A stretch of 64,000 bases of DNA from Rachicladosporium sp. CCFEE 5018 (Eukaryota; Ascomycota; Dothideomycetes; Cladosporiales; Cladosporiaceae). The stretch lies in NCBI GenBank assembly GCA_002077045.2, contig KZ111141.1, positions 1,326,109 through 1,390,108 on the forward strand, read 5' to 3'. The notes beneath the pieces were generated by a model that saw nothing but the letters and a program-made list of their open reading frames with translations, searched no databases and was not told the origin of the DNA. Numbering within the stretch: position 1 is the stretch's first letter; each line of letters starts with the position of its first letter. Below are positions 55,529 to 64,000 of this stretch, one piece after another. Both the position numbers and the translations under genes were made by a program.

Positions 55529-56494
55529 ATGGCTTCCCGAGACAATATAGCCATCACATCAATTCCCGCAGACATTGACTCCCTTATCCCAGGCAAACGA
55601 AACGCCCCAGCCGTCCTCCTCAAAGCAGGTCTCGCACAGGGCTTACAACACATCGGCTACAAAACCACCTCCCACAACGCCCTTCCCTCCGGCCCAGCAG
55701 CCTGGTCTCTCGCCGCCGTCGACCCCTCCGGCGTGAAACGCGAGAAAGAAAACGTCGAAGTAAACCAGCTTGTCCGCAACTCCCTCGCGAAGACCCTCGA
55801 CCCCTCCTCAGATGGCAAACCTCCCTTCCAACTGATACTCGGAGGCGAGTGCTGCCAGCTCCCGGGTATACTAACTGCCCTCTCTCACACTCTGTCCCCC
55901 AAGCGAGTCGGACTAATATACATTGACGCGGACGCCGATCTCAGCGTTCCAAATGCCCCGGGCTCGAGCGGGAATTTCGCGAGCATGACGATGACGCATC
56001 TCATGCGGCGGCCTGGCGCGCTGCAGTCCATGGCGGACTTCGTGCGGCCTGACGGGGAGCCGCTGGTGGATCCTGGGAATGTGGTGTTCTTTGGCCTCAA
56101 CATGGATCTTGCTGGCAATACGAGGGAGCAGCTCGGTCTTCTCTTTGATAGCGGCTACCGCGTCTTCACGTCCTCGTCCATCGCTGCTGATCCTGGGGGC
56201 AGGGCGAGGGAAGCACTGGCGTGGTTGGAAGAACGGGTTGACGTAATTCTAGTGCATTACGATGTTGGTTCGATAGACGGTGGCAGTTTTCCGCTGGCGA
56301 ACGTGCCGCAATTCACTGGTGTAGGCATTGAGGAGAGTTTGCGAGCATTGAAGATGCTGGTGAGTGGGAGTAAGGTTGCTGGGCTCATGGTAGCGGAAGT
56401 GAACCCAGATCATGACCCAGGGCTGGGCATGACTGGCAAGCTGGTGGAGGGGATAGTGGACGCTTTCAAAGCGAGGACGGGGACGCTGGGCTGA
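55529..56494 (+). CDS. Arginase-fold (ureohydrolase-like) protein with altered metal ligands
   Basis: 321 residues from ATG 55529 (MASRDNIAITSIPADIDS). The arginase/deacetylase fold is recognisable from LILGGECCQLPGIL, GLIYIDADADLSVPNA and ILVHYDVGSIDGG, which align to the three metal-binding motifs of ureohydrolases (GGDHS, DAHxDxN, SxDxDxxDP). Here the first motif has Glu-Cys in place of Asp-His, the second has Asp in place of His, and the third is partly changed. The EVNPDHDPG segment near the end is the usual conserved ExNPxxD. The altered ligands make an ordinary two-manganese arginase activity doubtful; another metal or substrate, or loss of activity, is possible. Confidence 0.85.
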   Translation: MASRDNIAITSIPADIDSLIPGKRNAPAVLLKAGLAQGLQHIGYKTTSHNALPSGPAAWSLAAVDPSGVKREKENVEVNQLVRNSLAKTLDPSSDGKPPFQLILGGECCQLPGILTALSHTLSPKRVGLIYIDADADLSVPNAPGSSGNFASMTMTHLMRRPGALQSMADFVRPDGEPLVDPGNVVFFGLNMDLAGNTREQLGLLFDSGYRVFTSSSIAADPGGRAREALAWLEERVDVILVHYDVGSIDGGSFPLANVPQFTGVGIEESLRALKMLVSGSKVAGLMVAEVNPDHDPGLGMTGKLVEGIVDAFKARTGTLG

Positions 56495-57237
56495 ATCACT
56501 CACGCTATCTGATCTATGCGGGAGGTATGGGACCACTGATTCCGCCCGTGAGCATCCTGGCTGCTGAACAGAGGGCCGGATGGCAGACCCTTTCGCAGTC
56601 CGAATGATGGGTCCCGAGACCCCAAGGCGCCGAGGCGAGGGCGCGTCAGGAAAGTCGTAGGCACACAAGCGTATTCCAGGCGACTCGCGTGTCAGCGATG
56701 CCATCTCTCGCCGTCGCTGTATCAGCGACGTCACGGTATTTTGGGGCGACAAGCAGCCAGCTTCGTTGGACTGACAACATTTGAGGACCACAGCCAGGAG
56801 AGTGAAAGGGGAAAGCAATAGGTGAGCGATGAATGTTGCGCTATCCTAGCTGTTACTACGCCTGCTCAACAGATCCACCCCGTCCGCACCGAAGTGATAG
56901 TCTAGCACCCACGCTATCGATACCCATCGTCTCCTAACAACGCAAGTAAACCGTCATCTGAATCCCTGCTGCTCTCCATTCCATCTCCGCTACATGAGCG
57001 ACAGGAGCCGTTCAGCATTGACCGCTGTTCAATGACCAGATGGGGAGATAAGTCGCCCGTGAAGTGTCATCTGCTGCGCTCTAGCGACGGAGCAACCCAT
57101 AACGGCGCGCTCACCAAGTATCGCAAGAGCCATTTGGATGCCGAGGCTTTCAAGCCGCTCAAGCCTGCACGCCAGTGAAGACATGGTCATGTCCCGTGCC
57201 GGAAGAAGTTTTCCCTCAGTACATCCACCTACACGTC
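56495..57237. other. Convergent spacer
   Basis: Tail-to-tail gap between the arginase-fold gene and YME1. Several short minus-strand frames are present but none with coding features. Confidence 0.4.
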
Positions 57238-59514
57238 CTACGCGCCCTCCACCGGATACACCCCACTCTCCGCCTCCCCCTCAGTACTCTCAGCTTTCTG
57301 CAGCGGCTTACTAGACGTCGGCATGACGAACCCACCATTCTTCGCCGGCTTCCGCTCCGGGATCTTGACAGGCAAGGCGGGGTTGATCTTCAACTTATCC
57401 GGTAACGGCTCGCCTCTGACCACAGCCTCCATCTCACTCTTATTCAGTGTCTCGTACTCGACGAGCGCGTTGGCAAGTCGCTCCAGGGACTCCTTGTTAT
57501 CCGTCAGGAGTGTGTAGACGCGATTCCGCCCTTCCTCCACAAAGCGCCGGACCTCTGACTCAATTTGCTGTTTCGTTTGTGCGGAGAGCTCCTTATAGCG
57601 ATGCTCGAGATCCACGTTGCCGAGGAGCTCAGACATGCCTGCCTTTGTCACCATCGTGTAGGCTGATCGTGTGGCTTGCTGGATGTCGCTGCTTGCGCCT
57701 GTGCTGGTGTTCTCCACGCCGTAGATGATCTCTTCAGCCACCTTGCCGCCCATGCACACGTCAATGTCGGCTTCGATCTCCTTTCGCGTTACAGACACCT
57801 TGTCCATCTCCGGCAGCCGGAAGGTAACACCCAATGCATGACCGCGAGGCATGATGGTAGCTTTGTACAACGGGTCTGAAGCAGCCGTGAGCATAGCGAC
57901 AAGCGCATGCCCAGCTTCATGGTATGCTGTGGCGATCTTGTCCTTCTGCTGAATGACCTTGCTCTTTGCCTCGGCGCCCATGAGGATCTTGTCCTTTGCC
58001 CAGATCATGTCTGCTAGTGTAACGTGCTTGCTCTTCTGCTTTGACGCGTGCGTGGCGGCTTGATTGCAGATGTTCTCCAGATCTGCTCCGGAGAAGCCTG
58101 GTGTTCCGCGTGCGATCTCAGTAGCGTCAATGTCAGCGCCGACCTTGATGTTCTTCAGGTGGTGGTTGATGATCGCAATACGGCCGCGTGCATCTGGGAG
58201 AGAGACCTCGACGAGGCGATCGAAGCGACCAGGACGGGTGAGGGCGCTGTCGAGGGATTCGGGGAAGTTGGTAGCGCCGATGACAATCACGCCGGAGGAT
58301 TGATCAAAGCCATCGAGTTCAGTGAGAAGCTGGTTCAGAGTTTGCTTGGCGTATGCAGCGTCGCGAGCGTGACGCTTGCCGCCTACTGCGTCAAGCTCGT
58401 CGATGAAGATAATAGCTGGGCTCTTGGCACGGGCAGCAGTGAAGAGGTCGCGGACGCGCTTGGCACCGACACCAACGTAGATCTCGTCGAACTCAGAGCC
58501 AGACATGTAGAAAAACGGAACGCCAGCCTCGCCTGCGACAGCGCGAGCAAGGAGCGTCTTACCAGTACCAGGAGGACCTGAAAGCAGCACGCCCTTGGGC
58601 AGCTTGCCCCCAAGCGATCCGAAGCTCTCGGGTGACTTGAGGAACTCCACGACTTCCTGCAGCTCTTCTTTCGCCTCATCAACACCATGAACATCGGCAA
58701 AGCGCTGTGTTTGCAGCTCGGGCTTGGTCTCCTTATCTTGGGCACCACCTCGCTTGGTCATGAGTCCAGTTGCGTCGATGAGTAGCGTAATGACCACAAG
58801 TGCGACGTAGCCGCAAGACGCAAAGACCACAATGAACTTGACCCACTTGAAGATGTAGCTGCCCATGCTCTCGTCAACCACGACATAGAGTGGCTCGTTC
58901 TTGGCTCCAGACCCGTTCCGCGAGATGCTGACATTACCGCCCTGCGATCGTGCCGAGATAGCCTGACCAACCGCCTGGAGTTGTTCACTGCTCATGCCGT
59001 TGCCTGCGCCTTGCATTTGCTGGCCATTCCTGGCTGTCATGCCTCCCACTGCACCGTTGCCAAAGTTCCCGGCTCCGAACGAGCCACTCTCTGCAGCTCC
59101 TATCCGCTCCAGTGCTTTGGCGTAGACGTTGTCGCAGGCGGTGTTGGAAGCAAACCTGCCAGTCTGATATCGCTCGACGAGTATCTCTGGCATGCCTGCG
59201 CGAATAAGTGCCTGGTAGAAGGCGTTCTGCGCAGTAGCGCTTCCTGGATTGTTGTTCGCAGTCTGCTCAAGATATGCCAGCATGTTCCGACTGGCACCGC
59301 TGTTACCATTATTGCTCGATCCCCATGATGTGCCGAAAAATGTGCGCTGTTGCACTAGACTGACGATCGATGGCCGTGTTGCGCTGTTGGATGTGCGGAA
59401 TGGCGTTTTGCTGGCTGTCGCGAGACATCGTGTAAGCGCCGGTCTTCGTATTGCTGGATTCCGCAGTGCTGCTCGTAGTGCCAGCCGTGGCATGACTTCA
59501 AGGGTCGAGGCCAT
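57238..59514 (-). CDS. YME1: Mitochondrial i-AAA protease (Yme1)
   Basis: A single-exon gene of 758 residues. An Arg/Ala/Thr-rich presequence (1-60) is followed by a Gly/Asn-rich linker, one transmembrane helix (about 224-247) and the AAA domain: Walker A GPPGTGKT (313-320), pore loop FYMSGSEFDEIYVGVG, Walker B IIFIDELD (368-375) and Arg-finger region TRPGRFDR. The M41 peptidase has the zinc motif HEAGH (532-536) and a third-ligand Asp in TGASSDIQQAT (about 606). It is the inner-membrane quality-control protease with its catalytic side facing the intermembrane space. A single transmembrane helix and overall length fit i-AAA rather than m-AAA. Confidence 0.97.
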   Translation of the reverse strand: MASTLEVMPRLALRAALRNPAIRRPALTRCLATASKTPFRTSNSATRPSIVSLVQQRTFFGTSWGSSNNGNSGASRNMLAYLEQTANNNPGSATAQNAFYQALIRAGMPEILVERYQTGRFASNTACDNVYAKALERIGAAESGSFGAGNFGNGAVGGMTARNGQQMQGAGNGMSSEQLQAVGQAISARSQGGNVSISRNGSGAKNEPLYVVVDESMGSYIFKWVKFIVVFASCGYVALVVITLLIDATGLMTKRGGAQDKETKPELQTQRFADVHGVDEAKEELQEVVEFLKSPESFGSLGGKLPKGVLLSGPPGTGKTLLARAVAGEAGVPFFYMSGSEFDEIYVGVGAKRVRDLFTAARAKSPAIIFIDELDAVGGKRHARDAAYAKQTLNQLLTELDGFDQSSGVIVIGATNFPESLDSALTRPGRFDRLVEVSLPDARGRIAIINHHLKNIKVGADIDATEIARGTPGFSGADLENICNQAATHASKQKSKHVTLADMIWAKDKILMGAEAKSKVIQQKDKIATAYHEAGHALVAMLTAASDPLYKATIMPRGHALGVTFRLPEMDKVSVTRKEIEADIDVCMGGKVAEEIIYGVENTSTGASSDIQQATRSAYTMVTKAGMSELLGNVDLEHRYKELSAQTKQQIESEVRRFVEEGRNRVYTLLTDNKESLERLANALVEYETLNKSEMEAVVRGEPLPDKLKINPALPVKIPERKPAKNGGFVMPTSSKPLQKAESTEGEAESGVYPVEGA

Positions 59515-60340
59515 GTTGGCGGTAGTGGCAATGTGTTCGCGGACAAGGCCGCTGGTTGCTATATGGGACGCCCAGCCGGAGGTAGGTAATGGGATGCACT
59601 ACAGGAATGAGATGGTGAACGGTGAACCAAAAGTGCTGGATGTAGGAAAAGTGATCCGATCGTTGACGCTCCCGGGCGAACATTCGAGGCGGCGATGATG
59701 TGCTGGAAGTCGTGACACGTGAGATCCGGCCCGACATCCCCCGGATTACATAAGTACATCCTCTTTCTCATGAATCTGCTACGACCAGAGAGAGACATCT
59801 CACATTTACTTTGATCCAAGGGATCACGGGACTGATCGAACCTTGACTGAGACAGGCGCCTGACCGTTGAGTAACAGGGCGCAGTATCGTTGCATTCGGC
59901 AATCGCCAAGTGCGTATTGGGTTACCACGGTCACATGAGGCATTCTGCATGACGGGCTGCTCGTAGGACTCGGGTCCCATCGTACCTTCTCCATCCCACT
60001 ATCAATTTCATCGTTACATCGTAAGTCATGCCCACGGAGCTGTCGACAACGACCACACAGTGTTGATGCGCTGCGATATGGTAGGTACCGTCAGGACTGC
60101 TTCCTTTGCTTCTATCAGATTATACCTCCCGCATCAACTTCGACCTGTACTAAGAGATCCTTTGGCTTTTGTTGAGCTGATCCCATTTCAAGACATTGTC
60201 ACTTAGCACTCTACCGTTGGAGTGGCTTCTGGAATACGAGCGCAGCTACGTCACTAGAAGGTGAAGCAAAGGCATTGTGTTGATTCATGAGGCGAACCTT
60301 GCATGCCTGGTGAACAATACTAACCGCCTGAGGCCCACAT
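59515..60340. other. Divergent promoter region YME1 / farnesyltransferase
   Basis: About 830 bases without supported genes; several short frames only. Confidence 0.4.
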
Positions 60341-61885
60341 ATGCCAATTCACATCAAGCGTCATCTTCCACATCGCCGGACTGTCAAGTTTAGTACTCGC
60401 AATCTGACTATGGCGCCCACAAAGGATGACGACAGCCTCGCAGGCGAGCTGAACGAGAAGATCAGAATCGAAGAGCTCTCAGATGACGAAGGCATCCCCT
60501 TCCCAGGTAAACATCTCACAAGATCCTACCTGCCAGTACCACCCTGGCTCGTACCTTCATCTCTCGACCTCTTCCCCGAAAACCATCAGACCGCCACATC
60601 AGAGGCATACACAAAGGTCCAAGCCGAATGCCTTCCGCACCTGCTCGTCGAAGATACACAGGATCTCCCTCTGAACAAGTACGGGATACCTCATCTTCGC
60701 CGCGCCCAGCATGCCGCCTTCCTGCACGCTTCTTTAGGCGATCTCCCCTCAGCCTACGTAGCTCTAGATGCAGCCCGCCCTTGGGTCTTCTACTGGGGCT
60801 TCTCCGGCCTCACAGTTCTGGGCGAATCAGTAATGCAATACCGCTCTCGCCTCATCAACACCGTCCGCCCAATGCAAAATCCACACGGCGGTTTCGGCGG
60901 AGGCCACGGCCAGACAAGCCACTGCGCCGCATCCTACGCCTGTGTCCTCGCTCTAGCAATGGTAGACGCTCTAGAACACGTCAACCGCCGCACAATCTGG
61001 CACTGGCTAGGCAAACTCAAGCAGCCCAACGGCGGCTTCCGCATGGCCGAGAATGCGGAAGAAGATGTCCGTGGCGCGTACTGCGCCTTCATCATGATCA
61101 CAGTCCTGAACCTCCCTCTCGAACTACCGCCCTCCTCACCAGCACGACGAGCGGGCCTGCAACGCTTCGACGATAAGCTAGGCGACTATATCTCCACACT
61201 CCAAACCTGGGAAGGCGGTATCGGCGCCTCGCCACCTTGCAGCGAAGCACACGGCGCCTATGCCTTCCTCGCCCTAGGAACGCTAGCCATGATCGACGCG
61301 CCCCACGTCATAATCCCGAAGTACCTCGACCTCCCCGCGCTCCTCCGCTGGATGGCATTACAGCAGACTTCACCCGAGGGTGGCTTTGCAGGCCGCACAA
61401 ATAAGCTAGTAGACGCCTGCTACAGCCAATGGATCGGGGGCACCTGGTCGCTCATTCAAGCCGCCCTTGGTCCAAACGCGCCTGAAGTACAGGGCAAGGA
61501 TCTATGGAATAAAGCTGCGCTCGTACGTTACCTCTTGACTTGCTCCCAGCAGCCGGGCAAGAAAGGCGGGATGCGCGATAAACCTTCTACCAGGCCGGAT
61601 GGGTATCATACTACGTACGCGTTGGCGGGGATGTCGGCGGCTATGAATCAGTATACTTATGATGCTGAGGGGCCGGTAAGGGATGAGAGAGGGAGGTTGA
61701 TGGCAGGTTTCAATTGGACGGCGAAGGGGGTGGAGAAGAAGGTTCTGGCGGGTATGGGTGTTGAGGAGAGTGGGAGGGTGGGGTATGTGCATCCGGTTTA
61801 TGTTATGCCGTTTGAGGTTGTGGAGGGGTTTAGAGAGAGGTTTCCGAGTTGTGGGTTCGAGGTCGAGGGAGGAAAGTCTGCATGA
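60341..61885 (+). CDS. RAM1: Protein farnesyltransferase beta subunit
   Basis: 514 residues from the first ATG; a second ATG at 60410 (MAPTKDDDSL) has a good context and may be the true start, giving 491. The prenyltransferase alpha-alpha barrel repeats are evident (NPHGGFGGGHGQTSH, QPNGGFRMAEN, WEGGIGASPPCSEAHGAYAF, SPEGGFAGRTNKLVDACYSQWIGG). Zinc ligands Asp358 and Cys360 (DACYSQW) and His423 (YHTTYALAG) are conserved. RPWVFYWG and RGAYCAF line the substrate cavity. With the alpha subunit (not in the window) it transfers farnesyl to CaaX proteins such as Ras. Single exon. Confidence 0.96.
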   Translation: MPIHIKRHLPHRRTVKFSTRNLTMAPTKDDDSLAGELNEKIRIEELSDDEGIPFPGKHLTRSYLPVPPWLVPSSLDLFPENHQTATSEAYTKVQAECLPHLLVEDTQDLPLNKYGIPHLRRAQHAAFLHASLGDLPSAYVALDAARPWVFYWGFSGLTVLGESVMQYRSRLINTVRPMQNPHGGFGGGHGQTSHCAASYACVLALAMVDALEHVNRRTIWHWLGKLKQPNGGFRMAENAEEDVRGAYCAFIMITVLNLPLELPPSSPARRAGLQRFDDKLGDYISTLQTWEGGIGASPPCSEAHGAYAFLALGTLAMIDAPHVIIPKYLDLPALLRWMALQQTSPEGGFAGRTNKLVDACYSQWIGGTWSLIQAALGPNAPEVQGKDLWNKAALVRYLLTCSQQPGKKGGMRDKPSTRPDGYHTTYALAGMSAAMNQYTYDAEGPVRDERGRLMAGFNWTAKGVEKKVLAGMGVEESGRVGYVHPVYVMPFEVVEGFRERFPSCGFEVEGGKSA

Positions 61886-62216
61886 GGGACGGAACTTTGG
61901 GAGGCTTGGGAGGGCAGTGGTAGTATGAGCTCAGGAAGCGCTGAGCATTGCGATAGTCCGGTGAATCGGCTACCTGAATAGCAACAGTCTTCGCACAAGG
62001 TGTATGTGCTGCGTCCGTTCGCAAGATGCTAAGCAAGATGGCACGCGGGTGTGGCGTAACGAACCTCTGCCACAACCGCACCTCGTGCTACGACCCCTTG
62101 TTGGTACACAGTGCGGCCGCCCCTCACCGTAGTCGTTCAACTCTGTTGATGCAGTGAGTCTCCTACATCAAGACGTGCGACAAGATCGCCTTTGCAATTG
62201 CTGAGGGACCGCGATC
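61886..62216. other. Intergenic spacer
   Basis: Between two plus-strand genes; no gene seen. Confidence 0.4.
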
Positions 62217-63539
62217 ATGGACTCCCCATTCGCGCCTTCTGACCCATCAACATGCGTTGGCATAGACTACATGTGCCGCGACGGCGACGACAAGACTCCA
62301 CAGATTCACGAACTCTCCACAGGCAAGGAAGCTCACGACTTCCTAATCGCGCACCCAGAAGCCTCACTAGCTTCCATCCGTCTTCTCACCGTCCACCTTC
62401 CCCATGGCTCGCACGACTTCGCGCTCCCCTGGACCCGCGAATCAGTCGAACATGCGATCTGGGGAAGCGGCGTGTACACTGATCTCGCTGCCAGCCAGTC
62501 TGGAGGTGTAGCGTCATTTTCAGGCGAGGACTGCAGGTTCATTCTGCAGACGCCGAGGGATGAAGGGCCGTTTTGTTCGTTCGCGCTGTCGAGACGAGGG
62601 ACGGCTGTCAAGGGGGTGTATTGCTTCACCACGCTAGCTTTCGAGGGGAAGCGGGAGGCGATCTTTGACCCGGCCGACCTACTGGATGACACGACATTGC
62701 CACAATCTGGATGGCGCTCTACAGGATTGCAGATTGTGGCTGTGCCTACAGCTTTCCTGCGGCATCATGTAGCGTGGCTTTCGAAACAGATCAACGCCGT
62801 CACCGCAAAGCTCTCCGAGATAGAGACTGCTCTCTCCTCTCCGCCCACCCAATCCCACGAGCCGAATCTACAAGCCTTGAATCACGCCCTCCACACCCTC
62901 TCAACGCGTCTCCATGTGCTCCATCGACGCGCAAACTTCGAATCCCAGACTCTGTCTGCAATTCAATCACTTTACTCTGCTTCTCGCTACGGCGCCCATA
63001 CACCCTACGCCCCTCTGTCGCCTCTACGGAATACCATCGAGTCCCGGACCTTCGATCTCACAGCCATTCCCGCCCGCATATCGGCCGCAAGGGAAACAAT
63101 CAATACACTAATCCACCAGCGCAATCAAATTCTTCATCTCGAGGTCGCAGAAAGTAGTCAACGCATTGCTGAGGCTACGCTAAGTGATGCGGCGAGCATG
63201 CGGGTTATTGCTGTGCTGACGATGTGTTTCTTACCTGGCACGGCTGTAGCGGGTATCTTCGGGATGGGCATGTTTCAGGATCTAGGGTGGAAGTGGATCT
63301 GGGTCTACTTTGTCGTGACTGTGCCGTTGACGATCGGAGTCCTGGGAGTTTGGTGGGTCTGGCTGAGGCGGATGCGGAAGCGAGGTAATGTGCTGGACAT
63401 GATGAGTGGGAGGAGTGGAACGGAATTTCATGATGCAGAGTCTGGCGGACCGCATGCCGTGGAAAGGCGTCAAGCTCAGGACCATGAGACTGTGGAGATG
63501 CATGTCTTTGACACTACGCCCGAGAAAGGCAACGCTTGA
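62217..63539 (+). CDS. CorA-like Mg2+ transporter-fold protein
   Basis: A single-exon gene of 440 residues. It has an N-terminal soluble domain, a long helical region (about 180-325), and two C-terminal transmembrane helices (about 329-351, VIAVLTMCFLPGTAVAGIFG; about 358-380, WIWVYFVVTVPLTIGVLGVWW). FLPGTAVAGIFGMGMF matches the end of the CorA pore helix, but the GMN signature that selects Mg2+ is changed to GMGMF. Fungi have many such CorA-like proteins of unknown transport activity. The C-terminal tail is cytosolic and hydrophilic. Confidence 0.88.
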   Translation: MDSPFAPSDPSTCVGIDYMCRDGDDKTPQIHELSTGKEAHDFLIAHPEASLASIRLLTVHLPHGSHDFALPWTRESVEHAIWGSGVYTDLAASQSGGVASFSGEDCRFILQTPRDEGPFCSFALSRRGTAVKGVYCFTTLAFEGKREAIFDPADLLDDTTLPQSGWRSTGLQIVAVPTAFLRHHVAWLSKQINAVTAKLSEIETALSSPPTQSHEPNLQALNHALHTLSTRLHVLHRRANFESQTLSAIQSLYSASRYGAHTPYAPLSPLRNTIESRTFDLTAIPARISAARETINTLIHQRNQILHLEVAESSQRIAEATLSDAASMRVIAVLTMCFLPGTAVAGIFGMGMFQDLGWKWIWVYFVVTVPLTIGVLGVWWVWLRRMRKRGNVLDMMSGRSGTEFHDAESGGPHAVERRQAQDHETVEMHVFDTTPEKGNA

Positions 63540-63566
63540 ACGCTTCGACTATGGTCTATCTAGGGA

Positions 63567-64000
63567 TTAATCCTCCACGACTGGAGCGAATTTCGACAAT
63601 TTCCGCAGCCTGAGCCCGTACTTCATGAAGACGAATGGCACTGGTAGGGCCAAGATCGCCACTCCGCCCAGTATGCTACATGCTGATCCTACGCCAAGTG
63701 TGAGGAACATGGGTCTAGCCACCAAGGGCAGTGCACTGCGAGGGAAGTCAGCTTACGCTACAGTAGTACGTGATGACTGTTAATGTACCATGCCATAAGA
63801 GAACGTAACACGGTGTTAGCTGATACGGCTGATGCTGCGAAAAGCACGTATGTATCGACGAGGAAGTTGATGCACTGTTGGAAGATCACATTGAACCCAG
63901 CTCCTATGAATACGGTGGCCACCGTAGGTATCGCCCAGTGGAATCTCGGATCTGCGGTCCAGCCGAACCAGAAGATACCGATCACGAACAAGATGCCTCC
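63567..64000 (-). CDS. MFS transporter, C-terminal part
   Basis: The gene enters from the right edge: an exon from at least 64000 to 63789, an intron 63736-63788 (GTACAT...CTGAC...CAG), then the last exon 63567-63735. The joined sequence gives the final transmembrane segments of a drug:H+ antiporter-type MFS protein: FVIGIFWFGWTADP, VATVFIGAGFNVIFQQC, LVDTYVLFAASAVSANTVLRS, then LMACALPLVARPMFLTLG and CSILGGVAILALPVPFVFMKYG. This order matches DHA1-like fungal multidrug or polyamine transporters. The substrate is not inferable, and the N-terminal two thirds lie outside the window. Confidence 0.88.

Overview
The window is nuclear DNA of a filamentous ascomycete. Genes lie on both strands and are interrupted by short introns (about 44-65 nt) with GTRNGT-like donors, CTRAY branch sites and YAG acceptors. 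The gene content fits: polyubiquitin, a BRAP2/Etp1-type RING protein, the mitochondrial i-AAA protease Yme1, the 51-kDa subunit of complex I, the protein farnesyltransferase beta subunit, and several fungal-only families (DUF1772, a DUF7708-like STAND relative, AAA ATPases with a long fungal N-terminal region). GC-rich codon use and the families present suggest Dothideomycetes, possibly a black-yeast-like lineage with duplicated or highly heterozygous genomes; that placement is inference.

The dominant feature is a large direct duplication. Positions 1-11855 (copy A, cut on the left by the window edge and on the right by a 100-N gap) match 28283-40250 (copy B). Both carry, in the same order, an MDR oxidoreductase, a Pro/Ala-rich single-pass membrane protein, a dsRBD-like protein on the minus strand, a 2.8-kb non-coding spacer, a three-unit polyubiquitin gene, an Etp1/BRAP2-like E3 ligase and a membrane-anchored histidine acid phosphatase (phytase family). 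Divergence is patchy: blocks above 99% identity sit beside blocks near 80-85%. The membrane protein gene of copy A has an in-frame stop.

Between the copies (11956-27937) lie unique genes: an RraA-like protein cut by the gap, CutC, a class I methyltransferase, a DUF1772 membrane protein, a short-chain dehydrogenase, a proline-rich hypothetical protein, a 318-bp MITE-like element with 39-bp inverted termini, an intron-containing tRNA-Ser(GCT) with a relic of its 3' end, a DUF1295 steroid-reductase-like membrane protein, two tandem F-box-like paralogs (the first with an in-frame stop), and a thioredoxin with a C-terminal extension.

Right of copy B (41-64 kb) come two divergently transcribed HELAH zincin-like paralogs, complex I 51 kDa, a hypothetical coiled-coil protein, a DUF7708/STAND-like protein divergent from a large AAA ATPase, a 2.4-kb gene-poor stretch, an arginase-fold protein with altered metal ligands, Yme1, farnesyltransferase beta, a CorA-like protein and the 3' end of an MFS transporter. 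There is no biosynthetic cluster or operon-like logic; the points of interest are the duplication, the broken genes, the MITE-like element and the divergent pairs of poorly known families.
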